DNA of 64,000 nucleotides. It comes from Astropecten irregularis. Lineage: Eukaryota > Echinodermata > Asteroidea > Paxillosida > Astropectinidae. The notes below the pieces were generated by a model. It was not told the origin of the DNA. It saw only the letters and a list, made by a program, of their open reading frames with translations, and did no database searches. Location of the stretch: the NCBI GenBank assembly GCA_963971285.1, contig OZ020244.1, forward strand, positions 20,708,001 through 20,772,000, written 5' to 3'. Position 1 is the first letter of the stretch, and each line of letters starts with the position of its first letter. Of this stretch, positions 36,903-49,746 are shown piece after piece. Made by a program: the position numbers and the translations under genes.

Positions 36903-38217
36903 GGTTAAAATCCATCCTTGGAAGTGACATTTCTACCCACAGTCCAGAGTTTAATTATCTGTGTGGAGGTGGGTGACTGGGGTCACGCGAATTTGTTGCA
37001 ATGTAAATACGATGCTACTATACTCGTTAGTATAAGGGACATTTTGCATTAGAACTTGTTTATGGGCAGCGACGCAAAGTGTATACCATGAAGTATTTAT
37101 GCTGACGTATGTAGAAATTACATTTAAACGAAGAATTATTAAGAAAATCTACAGTTATTGTATTATTACATAGCGCCTGAAACTCAGTCAAGTGAACAAT
37201 TTGGAGACATCAGGAATTAGGGAGATCGATGTCTCCCTAAGGTATGTACATTTTAAAAACATATTTTTGCTATCCATCGTTTAATAGGAGACAGAGAATG
37301 CTCACAATATGAACATAATATCAAGTTTAACATTATTGATTTTGGATGTTTGAGAAGTACCCATCCTCAGTTATTATTATTATCATGTAATGCATGTGTA
37401 TATAGCTTGAAGCGCCGTATTTTTACCAAGGGTATCAATTAATTATGATGTCTCGGTATTACAAATTTGTATTGTTGGTGATGTATATCTGGAATTAGGG
37501 GCTTGGGTCGTTTATAGGCACTATGCCCGACGCAGTGTTGTTCTTTTGCCACCTGCATGGATGGTAGATCCAGGGTATTTTAGATTGATGTCGGTTGGTT
37601 TAGGTTAGGTTAGGTACTATACATGTTTTGGTGAATTAAACCCACTCGCAGGGCACGTAGTCAGCCATAATTATTTGTACAAGCTTATTTCCGACTAATG
37701 GTTTGTACGTTGTTATACTCTTGGCTGTGTATCATGAAAACTCGTATTACTATGCAGCAGCCCCCTTATAATGTTTGTGACGTTAAAGGATGTCTACAAT
37801 TAGGATGTCGACTGCCGCCGAAGTAGAAACTAGTCTACCGTTCTGTGACACCCATTGGATATTAGTCATGCCTTACTTTCCCTAGACTCACCCCCAATAT
37901 TCAAGCCTGGACTATTGGCCCTCTACCCCTCGTTTGCATTGGCGAGATGAGGAGGGGCGGCATACCAGGCTAGAAGTGAACCTCCCGAGCTGACGTCAAT
38001 ATAAGAATTTATTATCACACGAAACCCCCTTGTTGTTTTTCCCCATCCACCAAGTACTAATTTTGACCGGGTCTCTTACCATTTTGTCCATGGAATATAC
38101 GAAGTATTGACTGTAGTTTCTTCATTTGAGACTGTTTATGGTGACATTTCGCACTGTGTGTGTGTGGTGTTGAACCAACCGCGCGTAGTATAGTCTGTTT
38201 CAGACGTGCTTTAATGA
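36903..38217. other. Intergenic, 3' of LRR-TIR copy 2 and 5' of the Shisa gene
   Basis: Apart from the 37172-37360 block I see no exon or repeat family. The Shisa promoter should lie near its right end. Confidence 0.5.
37172..37360 (+). repeat. 3' flank block shared with 31003-31205
   Basis: See 31003-31205. Here it begins about 270 bp after the stop of LRR-TIR copy 2, against about 1.5 kb in copy 1, where the MITE at 30331 and a microsatellite lie in between. Confidence 0.6.
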
Positions 38218-41200
38218 ATGATGGGCTTACAACAGGCAGGCGCTTTGTGCATTAGAACTGTGTGTTTGGGATTGTTACTGCTCGCTGCTGTTGTGCCATT
38301 GTGTATTGCAGAAGAACCAGATACACTCATATCTGACGCTGAAGGTGGGTACGAAAGCTTATAATGCGAAATTTGATGAAACATTTTGTTTTACCACAAT
38401 GCCATGCAACATAAGACAGTTTTTCTAAGCAGAATTCGTATGTTCTTCTAAATCAAGACAGAAATTAAACAAAACTCTTTTTAAAAGAAAACTTCCATTC
38501 GAATCATTTAAGTTTACAATGCATATAACGAAACCAATGCGAACATTTCTGATCAAAATCAGTGTTCGTGCTTTCGAGATAGCAACGAACAGTTTCTGTC
38601 TGTTTTTTCGGGTGCAAATTGTTGTCGTGCTAATTTAGATAGCTGCTTTCAAATCGGATGTGGCAATTTTTTGTTCAAATACAGTGAAACTGACATCATT
38701 TCAGAGGGAAATTCACTACAACAATATTGGTTTCGTGATTGTGAACCGTAAACTTGAAACCGAAACTAAACGCCAAGAAAGATTGTATGAACTCACAAGT
38801 CCTTTATCTTATTTTCATAAATGGTTGCCAAACGATACAGTGAAATCGATTGACTTGCTCAGGAATAATGAAAGACCACATGTATACGCCTGGACATGTC
38901 ATTCGAATAAAACATTATTCGATATTCGCATTCTGAAAAATAATTTAGGCCCATTCTCAAAAGAATTATCAGCAATTGACGGGCACGACTTCGGAAGTCG
39001 TGACGAAATGTAACACATATTTCAATAGACATTACCATTTCATCTTTTCATAACAGACATAAGCAAATTAATCAAACATATTCAGGCAAATTTAATTATT
39101 ATGGTATTTATATGGCTAGGAAAATGGAGGCCAATCTTGATTAGTGCTTGTATTTCTTTGAGAGAGCCTAGGACAAAAACTTGGTAATTATGAGACATAC
39201 CACATACGGAACAAAAGCTAACATAAATTGGCGGACATAATGTGCTTAATCCAATCTTTGTCACTCACTTTTGTTTGTAATTGGACTCGGTAACATGTTA
39301 CTCAGGTAACGTGGGCAACATGACTTTGGGTCCTGTGTACACTATAGCAACATTTGGCCAACATGTTACCGAGATGTTGCTGCGACATGTTACCCAACTT
39401 GTTTTGCTTTGTGTACACATACAGCATTTTCAGCAACAAGGTATACCTGTATGGGAAACATGTTAGCGAGATTGTTACCAACAATGTTGACAGTATACAC
39501 TCTGCTTTACGCCAACGTTTCTAGTTATGATTAATTCATGTCCGCCTTTGGTTAAAGAAAAGGTCTTACATAGCTTACAATTTGAGATATCCATTTATAC
39601 TAATGTCATTATAATAGGCCTACCGTTCAGGATTTGTAATTGCTATACCAATAAACCGTTGTGGAAAGCCACTGTGATACCAAGTTGCATGGTTGTTGTA
39701 CTCTTTGCCCATGATGCATGCAGTGCTGGGAGAATACTGCGATGGGTATTACGACGAGAATGAGGAATACCACGCTGGTTTCCAGTGCACGGGTACGAGG
39801 GAAACTCCAGACGACTTGTACTGCTGCGGGACGGAGACTGACAAATACTGCTGCGATCAAGGATTCTTCATCGATTCACTCAAGTAAGTCATTATCTCCC
39901 GGACTGCAAACAGTTTTCCTTTTTCAATAAACTCCAAAGACATCCAAAGATTACCTTGATCAGCATTTTACCACAGAAAACTCCCCAGCAGTTATATCTG
40001 TTGATGTTTTTTTTTTATTTCGAAAGTCCTTAAAGAAAAATGAAAAATCTCGGCCATCTTTCTCAAAACACGGCCAGAAATTCACGCTTACATCTGACCA
40101 TAGAGCTAGGAACAGACTTCCTAGCTCTATGATCTGACAAATCATCAACAAATATTTGATCAGCCACGTGTACTTCTGAAACATGACCCAATAAGATTTG
40201 GCAATGGGTTATTTGTTATCTATTTATCCTTATTGTCTTTAACGTTCCGTTCCCTTCCGTTCCCTTCCGTTCCCTTTAACGTTCCATTGTCTTTAACTTC
40301 CAAATGTTTGTCCCTATTGGAGCGATCATTTTTGTTTTCGTTTTTCCGTTTAGTTCTTTTTCAGTCTTTTGTACACGTATATTGCTATGATTCACAGGAA
40401 AACAAGTAATAGTGAGAAGCATTTGCATTACATAAGATTGACTCCTTAAATCTATGAGTGAAGTTCCAGAATTTGTGGGAACTTGGAATTTAGAAAAATG
40501 GAGACACTGTAGAAACAAATAGCGGTCAGTCATATGCGGTAAGAGTGGTTCTAGCACGTATATGGAGGGTAATTTACTGGTGTTATGGGTGAGGCTACTA
40601 GGCCTACACGGGATGTCCTGATTATTATGCAAATTGGAAACGCCCCACAGGGGAAGTTGACGATTTTAACCTATTGTCTTCTCATCTTTATCGAAAAAAC
40701 AACAGAGTCGGAATTTTCCTGTTAACTATTGTATTTCATTCGATATGTCACCGAAATCAAAAGTCAAGAATTTCCTTGTTTCGTAAACCTTGACAAACTT
40801 ACAGCCCACTCAAGTAAGTAAAGGCTTTAAGCTTTCAATCCCGTACTTTCCTACAGGAAAGAGTTGATTTCCCATAATAAGGTCCTTTACAAGAAGTGCA
40901 CTTACTTCGAGAAATAAAAGCAAAAGTTACAATATATAAGAAGCATTTATAATTATATCGAGCTATAAAGGTTACACCTTGTTTAGGTTTCGAATTTGTC
41001 ACGATCTTAAGTTTATATGTACCGTGACCTCAGGCTTATAGGCCTGTATGTTTCGTGTCATTCAATTCATTAAAATGAAAGTGAATGTAATTATGACAAC
41101 TAAAAGACCTTGCTTTTATTTATAACCATTGGCTCGTGGTTGACATGAGCGGCCTGTGGCCTAATGTTGCAAATCATTTTGTCTTCTTAAAAAACGGCGT

Positions 41201-44200
41201 GACCAAATTCAGCGTTTCTGCAAACTTTCCATAGCTGTACAAAATATATAATTGCTTGTGTTGTTTCCATTACATTCAGCATTATCTTTCAATGTTTATG
41301 AAACGTTGTGTATAAATTGTGTTCACTTTTTTGCAACTACTCTGGCTATAATGACGTTGCAAAAGAAAGGTCTATAATTATACGAAAACAATGGATGTTC
41401 ACTTTTTGTAGAAAATTTGGCATAGGGCCTACACTAGAAATGGGAACAGTGACTCCGCTGAACTATACTGGTTTAATAGACAATGAGATTTATTGAGGGA
41501 ATACGTTGTTTGTGTACCAGGCTTGGGTATAGCTTATGTTATTCATTATCTATGTGTCATTTTAAATTTCTTTTAAATCGGGGTTCAAAAGGGCCTCCAT
41601 ACAAGGACCTGCAAGGAACAGGTTTGCCGTTGAAACCTGACAGAGAATAAAACCCATCATCTTGCGTCATTGTGTGCGATTAGGTACTTCTGCGACCTTC
41701 GTATATAACGTGTTACTGATACATAAACTTTGAGTGTGACCCTTTATGCTCCTCTACAAAATTGCCATATATCCGCACCCCTCCCCAAGGTTTTACCTTA
41801 CCAGGTAATAGAGTGGGAGTGGGTCCATGTTCGCCGGATGACGAATACATGGATCTGATGCAGCTGTCACTTTAGTCATTCTTGCACAAAGCCCAAGGAC
41901 TTGACTTTGACCTCTTGGGTTTAAATTTGGGTGAATGAGTAGCAAAGATCGGTCTTAAAATAAAGGTCTGCCTTGAAATTATTAATAGGGGCGATATTGT
42001 CTATAGTCCAAGTCTACTCTAATTATAGAGATGACTAGAGCCTGCCCATGCCCGCCAACCGCGGATGAAGTTATTTCTATAGTGTGAACTATAATTTAAG
42101 AACCGATTGGAAATAAAATCCGACATTTCAAAAATAACGGCACGCAGTTAAACTGGTGCGGAGAACTCTGAAACAAATAAGGAACGGAATATTTTCCTTG
42201 TTTCAGAGTTTGTTTTCATTTTCATTGAATATTCCTTTAGGGTCTCCATAATTGGGAGAACTAAACCTTTTTGTTTACGTAACCGGAAAAGGGTCGCCAC
42301 TCGGTCAATCAGCAAAGATTCAGCACATTAGTCGAACGTTTTTCAAACCCAGCTTCGGTTTCGGCTACCTGTCAGTTTAATGTAAAGGAGGTCTCTCACC
42401 GGGCTTTAAACTAGTACCCCCACTATGCGACTAGCTCGCGACCCAAGATTTTGCTGGTTGCAGAGACGTCTCCGCGACGTCTCCTGAAACAAATGGAGTC
42501 TCTGGTGAGTCGCAAGAAGTTTAAACATGTTTGATTAAAAAACCTGTTTACAGTCGCCGCGATGTCTCTAGACGTCTCCATCAGTTGCGGTGACGTTGCG
42601 GAGACTATATCCGCGACTGCTGAGAAGTCTCCGTGACGTCTCTGAGACGTCCTGCTGGAGACCAGAAAGACCGTACTCTACCTGACGCTGTTTGAACCAC
42701 TTTAGACACCTCGTGACTGAACGCGTGCTGACATCCCTCCTAGCCCAAGTCAGGTGCATAATATAGGCAGGAAGACCTCTCGGATACCTCCCACAGACGT
42801 CTCAGAAACCTTACGGAGACCCAGGGCAAACTAACAGCCAAGTCGCTGCGACTGCCCGGTAGCGTCTCGGAGACGTCGCCGCGGCTGCTTTAAACGTCTC
42901 GGAGACTCGCTGCGACTTCTTGGTGAATTGGCAGCGACATCCCACCGACTATCGGGCAACGTGCTTGTCACCTCTTCTGGAGACGTCGCAGAGACGCCTC
43001 CTTGAGCTAGTATCATCACTGAGCGGCGAATGCTTGCGAACGTAGCGAATTTGAGATTTCGCCTGAGTTCGTAAAAGGTTGCAAGAAAGTTCGTAAACAA
43101 TTTTCATTGTTGCAAACTGTTGTTTTTCTTGTCACGTTCAAAATTTCTTTGCGAATCTATTTTCCGCAAACAGTTTTTGCAAAACAGTCGTAAGCCTTTG
43201 CAAACGGTTGTAAAACGGTGTCGCTGAAGTTCTTTTTAATTTGCCAATATGCTAGCGACCACATAACCATATGGTTCCTAAATACATGTAAATCGACCCA
43301 TTGAGAGAAATTTGCCAGAATAGATCGTCATGCCGAGAAAACAAGGTAGGAGAGCAAAGACCCCTCAGGGGACAAGGGAGGTCCATGCCGAGGCCCGGGC
43401 CGAGACAGGACGCCCTTCCGTCCACTCCAATCGCCAACATTCGTCAGAAATTGACGAATCCAAAATTCGCAACGTTCGTAAGCATTCGCATGCCTCTGAT
43501 GCTCAGCCTATGATGCTCATTCTATGAGCCTCATAAGCGCCGAAGCAGCGGACATGTATATGAAGGGCAGTGAAAATGCGCCCTGCACTTTACTGAAATC
43601 GCGCTTCTATACACCATATATACAATGTGGACTAAACGAGAGTTTGTGACTAAGGTTTTCTAAGTTAACTTTCCTACCTACAGTCAACGTAAAGTTAACA
43701 TTTCACCTGCAAATTGAATATAGGTCTTGGGTTAATACATGTTCAAATTACTCAGTATTCATTTTGTAAACCTGTGTGATTTGTTTTAACTCCCGCTGTA
43801 GTTTGGGCAACCTTATTGGGATCTTAATTGGCGTCTTCGTCATCGTGTGTATTGGTATCATCTTGTGCTGCTGTTGTTGTTCTTGTTGCTTCTGCGCCGG
43901 GGAACGACTGTGCTCCAACCGCAGTCATCACCATCAGCATCCCGTCAGCAGGAGGGGCCGATCATCCAGGTTCATCTCACCCGAGGGAATCCGGAACACT
44001 CTCCTGAGAGCCAGGAGGAAGCGAAGATCGCCAAATGGCGAAGGTGGGAAGATGATTCCTGAAATATTGAGAGATCTAGGACGGGTACCGTTCATGCTAT
44101 ACAATCCCATAGAAAATTGTGGTGCGAAGCGAAATAATTTGATGGGGGACCGAATGCTCCGATAAGTATAGTCATCAGCGAGTACCGGTAGGCCCTATGT

Positions 44201-45386
44201 TTCGACCTGTGCAAATTGTTCTTTACGAAGGACGTCATTATTTCGCTTCCTATCACCATTAATAGCAAGACTGAAGTTGTGTCGACATTTTAATTTCTTA
44301 AAAGAACGTAACTTTACCTTCTTGCTGGATCCAATAAAAAGTGATGCGCTCTACTCCCCCTTTTTGTATTTAGACATTTTTGAATACTTGGATACAAAAA
44401 TTACATTGGAATGTGTGTCGTTTTGCTAATGGCTGCGATTAATATTGTAATTTTGGTAATTGTGGACAAGTGGTTCCCAAAACTATAAAAGAAAGGACAA
44501 GTGGTTTCTAACTTGGTTATAACGGGAAATGAAAGCAATTCTTTATAGCTTATACTGCTCCTAAACGATACTTTTCAGCAAAAGTTTAAGAGTCCTTAAA
44601 AGTAGTATAAACCCTCCAATATTTCAGTGAAAAAGTCCAATGATTTAGAAACCACTTGTCCTTTATAGTTTTGGGAACCACTTGTCCACAGTTACCGTAA
44701 TTGTCATCCTTATTACATGTATTTTGATCACAGGATCAACAACGGCATCGGACGGCCAGCAGCTTACATCACCAACGAGGCATCATCACCGCCCTGCACC
44801 TACCCAACCCCCTTACCCCGGCCAACCATACCCACCAAACCAACAATACCCATCACAGCAATATCCCCTTCAGCAATACCCATCACATCAATACCAACCC
44901 CCGCAGTACCCCTCGAACTACCCTCCAAATTACCCAACGCAGCCCTACCCGCACCCAGTGCCCAGGATGGTCAATCAGAACTACCCAGATCCTACCATCG
45001 CCATGCCGAATTTCTCGGCACCCCCGCCTCCGTACTCGGCGACGTCCACTGATTATCTTCAGGGGGCCGGGGCACCACCTCCGCTGCCGGACAAGCACGG
45101 AGCCAGTTCTACCGACAGCCAACGAGAGGAGTACCCGGACAGCCCCGATGCATGCTACCCACCGCCCCTACCGTCGCCGAGGTACCAACCACCGCCTCCC
45201 TCTTCGCCAAGGTTTGCTCCAGTGCCAGCACCACGGTCATCTAGAGCACCGCCATTAATGGACAAGCAGAGGGCTGCTGCTACGGCGGCTCAAGAATTCC
45301 CAGAAGTATGTCCTCCGCCTACCTCTCGAAGAGGACCCCCATCGGCACCTCCAGAGGAGGACAACAGCTATCCCAGGAAGATGTAA
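38218..45386 (+). CDS. Shisa-family transmembrane adaptor (complete, four exons, 393 aa)
   Basis: Single-pass protein with an N-terminal Shisa cysteine domain. Family members act at the ER or plasma membrane on receptor trafficking (Wnt/FGF receptors, AMPA receptors); the role here is not known. Exons (plus): 38218-38344, 39724-39883, 43802-44043 and 44734-45386. Phases join and the total is 394 codons with the stop. Signal peptide 1-31. Shisa domain 45-95: GEYC...FQC...YCCG...YCC, cysteines 48, 64, 76, 77, 85, 86. The cysteine that usually follows CCGT is Glu80 here. Membrane helix about 100-117, running into a cysteine cluster (CCCCCSCC). The cytoplasmic tail is very rich in Pro, Tyr and Gln (exon 4, repeated QQYP units) with a PPPY motif at 274-277 that could bind WW domains, plus several PxxP stretches. 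The start is the downstream ATG pair; the ATG at 38214 runs into a stop. The subfamily is not assigned. Confidence 0.9.
38660..39013 (+). CDS. Unassigned 117-aa open frame in Shisa intron 1
   Basis: Open from ATG to TAA. Composition is normal for protein (LYELTSPLSYFHKWLPND and similar), but there is no motif I recognise and no membrane segment or splice context. It lies inside an intron on the same strand. It may be a chance frame, an alternative exon extension or a decayed transposon fragment. Confidence 0.15.
   Translation: MAIFCSNTVKLTSFQREIHYNNIGFVIVNRKLETETKRQERLYELTSPLSYFHKWLPNDTVKSIDLLRNNERPHVYAWTCHSNKTLFDIRILKNNLGPFSKELSAIDGHDFGSRDEM
42464..42990 (+). repeat. GACGTC-rich degenerate array in Shisa intron 2
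   Basis: Eight GACGTC, mostly as GAGACGTC(T/G), plus variants such as AAACGTCTCGGAGAC and GATGTCTC within about 530 bp. The spacing is irregular. It resembles the motif-array cores of the palindromic MITEs, but I found no clear terminal inverted repeats. Confidence 0.6.
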
Positions 45387-45754
45387 CCCCTTGAAGAAAT
45401 GGAAATCACATATGCATTAATAATTGCCTTAAAAAAAAATCGAGCCGAGACGCTCATTTAAAACATGATATAACCGTAGGCTTTCACAATGACATACAAT
45501 GAGGGTTAACGGAAACAAGACAAAAACTAAAATCAAAAGTAAGTTTTGCCAAAAAAAATTTGTGCTTTCGGTATTTTTGTTTCGTGATCATTTCCCTCAT
45601 TTCAAATTCAGCACAAATCTAAATGGATACGGGAGGACGATATCCCGTACATCCTACAGACTATACAAGTGTTTCTGTAATACAAGTAATAAACTACTGT
45701 AAACATTACTGCTCATCAACCAAAATAAGTATGTGATTATATCAAATGCTTGGA

Positions 45755-45845
45755 GTTAGGAGGGCCTGACGTTTCGATCCTATAGCAGGCTTTGAGACCT
45801 AACCCTAACCCTGCTATAGGATCGAAACGTCAGGCCCTCCTATAG
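45755..45845. mobile_element. Palindromic element GGGCCTGACGTTTCGATCC, intact copy
   Basis: GGAGGGCCTGACGTTTCGAT with CCTATAGCAGG is inverted as CCTGCTATAGG and ATCGAAACGTCAGGCCCTCC. A left-flank block from about 45690 ('TGCTCATCAACCAAAAT') is also shared with the copy at 60260-60540, so the real repeat is longer on the left. Confidence 0.75.
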
Positions 45846-45896
45846 TGTCTGTGGCACTTAAGTGGCGCGACATTTTGTTTGTGACACTGCGTATAC

Positions 45897-46213
45897 GCAG
45901 GCGCGGTTCTAGAGTCAAAATTTGGGGGGGGGGGCTAGAAGAGCCATTATTTTTTTGGGGGGCTAGAAGACCCAATATTTTGGGTTCTTCTAACACTCGC
46001 TTCTGCTATGTCTTATTAGGGGTCGAAAAACATGCACATTATATCCCACACAACGCGTTTTTTATGTATTTGGCGCTTAAAAACTTTAAAAAATCCAGTA
46101 TTTTCAATAATTTTATTTTTTCACTTGCATTTTTTTGGGGGGGCTAGACAACATTTTGGGGGGGCTACAGCCCCCCCTAGCCCCCCCCCCCCCCCCCTTA
46201 GAACCGCGCCTGC
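45897..46213. mobile_element. C/G-run-rich TIR element, copy 2, GTATAC flanks
   Basis: GCAGGCGCGGTTCTAG at the left, TAGAACCGCGCCTGC at the right. GTATAC lies on both sides and may be a 6-bp duplication (it is itself palindromic, so the border is ambiguous). Interior GGGGGGCTAGAAGA repeats and GGGTTCTTCTAACACTCGCT match 17948-18252 in inverse orientation. A C-run lies near 46176-46197. Confidence 0.78.
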
Positions 46214-46770
46214 GTATACGTATATGATTATGACTCCCTGGCCATATTACAGTTAAATGCTGATCACCTTAAGGCATAAGTGTTAGGCCCGTATAATTTC
46301 CTTTCAGTATTAATACCATGCAAGACTGACGAATAAGACAGAAAATCCGCCAAGGATTAGTGTAACAAACAGTTAGTTTGGGTTTAGAATATATTATCAT
46401 ATAATAATTGCTTAGGCCTACATCTAAAGTTATCACCTCAGAAGTCAAATTATGCCTGTTTGTATTATTATTAAATCTAAATAAAAGTACATATAATCAC
46501 CCATCATAATAGTTAGTTCAAACCTTTTCCCCAATTACAAGATTACATTACTAACAGTTAAAATTTGACGTCATGATGACGTCATGGTAAATTTTATGGC
46601 AGTATGCACAACTACATGATGTAACTAAGCTTTTGCAAAAAAAATCATATTCATAGCCTTTGTCGTTCTCGAGATATGCTGGTTACAAAATTGACTAATT
46701 AAATAAGCAAATGAGCTGTCACGTGCCTAATTAATTAAAAAAATTAACAAACTCAGTCTTAGGATTAAAC

Positions 46771-47246
46771 CAGGTACTATCATACTTTGGTAGCATACCG
46801 AAAAAGAAATCTTCACAGATTTACCTATAACTTACAGGGTATAAAGATCACTGGTGTCGATTTCTTTTCATGATTGGGGGATGATTAGAGATTTGGTGAC
46901 CGAGCGGGGGGGAGGCTGTGGGAGGTGGGATACCCCTCCTAAACCAAGGACTTTCTTTTAATAAAATAGAGTTGAAAAGTCACATTTTAGAGCATTTAAA
47001 ACGCTATTCAGAAGAATTAAACATAGTATAAATTCACTGCGAAGACTAAAAAGAACAAAAGGAACATGTAATATTTATATACAATAAACTTGAATGACAT
47101 TCAACCTCAAAATATTGGGGGATATACCCCTGCACGTGAAGTGGGCACCGTAAGGGACAGGGAATTTCACATTTTTTGTTTGTTTGTTGTTTTTGCCCAT
47201 GAATTTGAATTTCTTTGACAAAAACCAAATTATGAAATTACCTTTA
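46771..47246. mobile_element. TTAA-type MITE family member with internal insertion
   Basis: AGGTACTATCATACTTTGGT at the left, TAATTTGGTTTTTGTC-type sequence inverted at the right, ending ACCTTTAA. About 250 bp of unrelated sequence replaces the usual centre. TTAA is kept only on the right. Confidence 0.55.
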
Positions 47247-48061
47247 ACAAGACGTACCCCGCAAAGATTCTAAAACTTAAGGTTTTGCAGTTTTGCTCAT
47301 TTTTAAAAATAATTTTAAAATCCCTGTGCAATGTTTACTGAACAATGGAGACAATTTATAATTAAATTAAAAGAAACATGTACATTTGTTATTATTTAAA
47401 GTGTACAAATTTGCTGTATAGTTAAAATTAATTCCTTTTCAAAGACGTTCGAAAATCTAGCAAAGCATGATGATTTTCCTCAGTTATGCACTGTAGGTGT
47501 AAGCATAAGTAAAGACCGTTGAATCTGTATGGCATTTTTATTCATAATGTTTGAAGATGTAGTTTTTAATCGTTAACTTTTAGTTTGATATTTCGTTATG
47601 GTGAGACTGCGCTAGTTAACATGTTTTGAAATAAATGAACAAAATGATGCAAAGTTTCTATAAACAAATACAAACTATATGGACGAATAATTAACGTTGT
47701 AATTCATTTATTTGCATTCGACTCATAACGTCACAAATTTCCAGTTTTTCTATACTCACTATAATTTTTTTATACAACCCACAAGATCATCGTTTGGGGT
47801 TTTTCGGTGTGATCACACACAAAACACGCACCGTCGCCATTTTGGTCGAGTTCCACTTGCTCGGATGACAAATCTGAATATGAAAATGGATCACCTCATT
47901 ACGGTTGCCAGACTAAACAAAACCAACTTGCTTTTGCATGATGTGTACGATTTATGTGATAAAAGTACCGTTATGATACACTTATTCATTATCTTTTCAA
48001 AAGGTATATAATTATTTTTTTCATTGATGTTCGTCTTTGCATTAACCCCCTCCCGCCTGCA

Positions 48062-48230
48062 TAGTTACTATGGTTTTTCCGTTGGTAAGTGTGGCATCCT
48101 GAATACCACAATATACCACAGTGCCGGTTTGTGGTAACGTGTGGTTTATGATCCAGTCCCCCTGTGGAGACTGTGATAGTGTGTGGTAAGCAGCTCTTGT
48201 CTTATGTGTGGTAGGTTGCAGAGGGTTGGG
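48062..48230. repeat. ACCACA/TGTGGT-rich dispersed repeat, copy 2
   Basis: Opposite orientation to 21013-21215 and the same orientation as 62050-62215; shares GTGTGGTTTATGATCCAGT and GCAGAGGGTT with the latter. Confidence 0.65.
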
Positions 48231-48378
48231 GTTAACCGATTCGTTGCTCTACACACCGAAGGTATAGCTTTCAATATAATCTTTTTATACAAAATCACCA
48301 ATATTGAACCATTGTTTGTTTTCAGCAAGGAAAATCGAAGAAAATCTGGAACACGAGCCTCGCCATGCATGGATGTTA

Positions 48379-48447
48379 GTTGCGATGATCGTAACCCTTA
48401 GGTCCTTGTCCCCATGTCAGACATAGGGTTACGATCATCGCAACTAG
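48379..48447. mobile_element. Small palindrome AGTTGCGATGATCGTAACCC
   Basis: The left end is inverted perfectly as GGGTTACGATCATCGCAACT (the matching 20 bp). The core GTCCCCATGTCAGAC matches 24596-24730. Confidence 0.75.
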
Positions 48448-49444
48448 ATGATTGTTATGAGATTTACATATTAATTCGTACCAATATTACACACATGTAC
48501 GACATCGGGTAATATTATTTTGGTCACATAAAATAGAAATTGGGTAAAGGTACAGATTTCGAGTGAAATCCAACATCCATTTATTTTCATTGAGAAAAAA
48601 AGCTATCATCAGGTCTTCCTGCTTAATTGATTTTATAGATAATCAAAACCTTGTTTAGCACAGTATATTATACCCCAACTAATTTTAAGAAAATTTCCTT
48701 TTGGTGACCTTTCGTAATATTCATATCAAATCTGGGATTTGACATAGATAATATATAAGTCATTTCATGATTAATTCATGAGCTTGACCTCAACTTTTTA
48801 AGAGTAGGAAATACATATAACATGGTCTATAAACATGTTTAAAATAATGTTAATGATCAACACATGTTTGAATAATTAACAATAGGACGGCAATGAATCT
48901 TTCTGCAGCTAAATACCGGACTTGGGACAAAAACAATCACACGCAAATAACTCTGTACATTTATGAATGATTAATTAATCCAAGCAGGCAAAATAACATA
49001 TAAACCCTGGGTGAAAAATTCAAATCCCTGGGGTTTTGCAACAAATCTACATAAAGCACGCTGCCCAAAGCACTTTATAATTAACATAGCTTTGCATAAT
49101 TGATGAAAAACATAATTTTCCATCATTGCGGTATAAGGAATAAATGGTTAACATGTTAATTCAATCGAATGAAGAAGATGTATATAACTATTGCCATGGA
49201 TACACATATTTCACTGGCCCATTGGAACTATAGCCTCACTTTGTGGGGCAGGTTTGGACAAAACCGGCTTTTGAGCTAAAACCTTTATGAATTGTAGCCC
49301 CTGATACTCTCTAGCCTATCCAACATTCTGTATATATTCAGACTCATCACTATAGATCTCATTTTTGACCGCAGTCTGTACCCTGATTTCAGACAAACAG
49401 CATCAAATTATTTTATTCAAATTAACTTGATGTACATCAATACT

Positions 49445-49600
49445 CCGCGATCAGTGTTGTTTGAGCGCACGTGGAAAGATTATGCACCTTGATTAGATAA
49501 GTTGGAATTTGAACCCACGACATCGGCCTCCTGCTTACTAAAAGTACATTAAATCTCACACCACTAGACCACCAAGCCAGCTGGGGTCAGCGGGTAAATT
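49445..49600 (-). repeat. tRNA-derived SINE copy
   Basis: Minus strand: ACCCGCTGACCCCAGCTGGC leader, A-box region, B-box-like GGGTTCAAATTCC, then the body shared with 23690-23830. Confidence 0.65.
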
Positions 49601-49746
49601 TGAATTCAATAATTTATGGCAATGGACACTGCAAATTTTGTTTTTCAAATTTGCAATTTGGGTCTCTTTAAACTTTGGAACCCCAAGTTCAGGCTTCATC
49701 GGCTCTGGCATCGTACACACATCTCCTCATCTGAAAGTTGATTTAA

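Noticed and set aside
45790-45812. Telomere-like ACCTAACCCTAACCCT
   Set aside because: Only two units and inside a palindromic repeat; no interstitial telomere array.
47712-48011. 99-aa open frame preceded by a CG-bearing stretch (possible first exon)
   Set aside because: No recognised motif, no convincing donor and no partner exon downstream.
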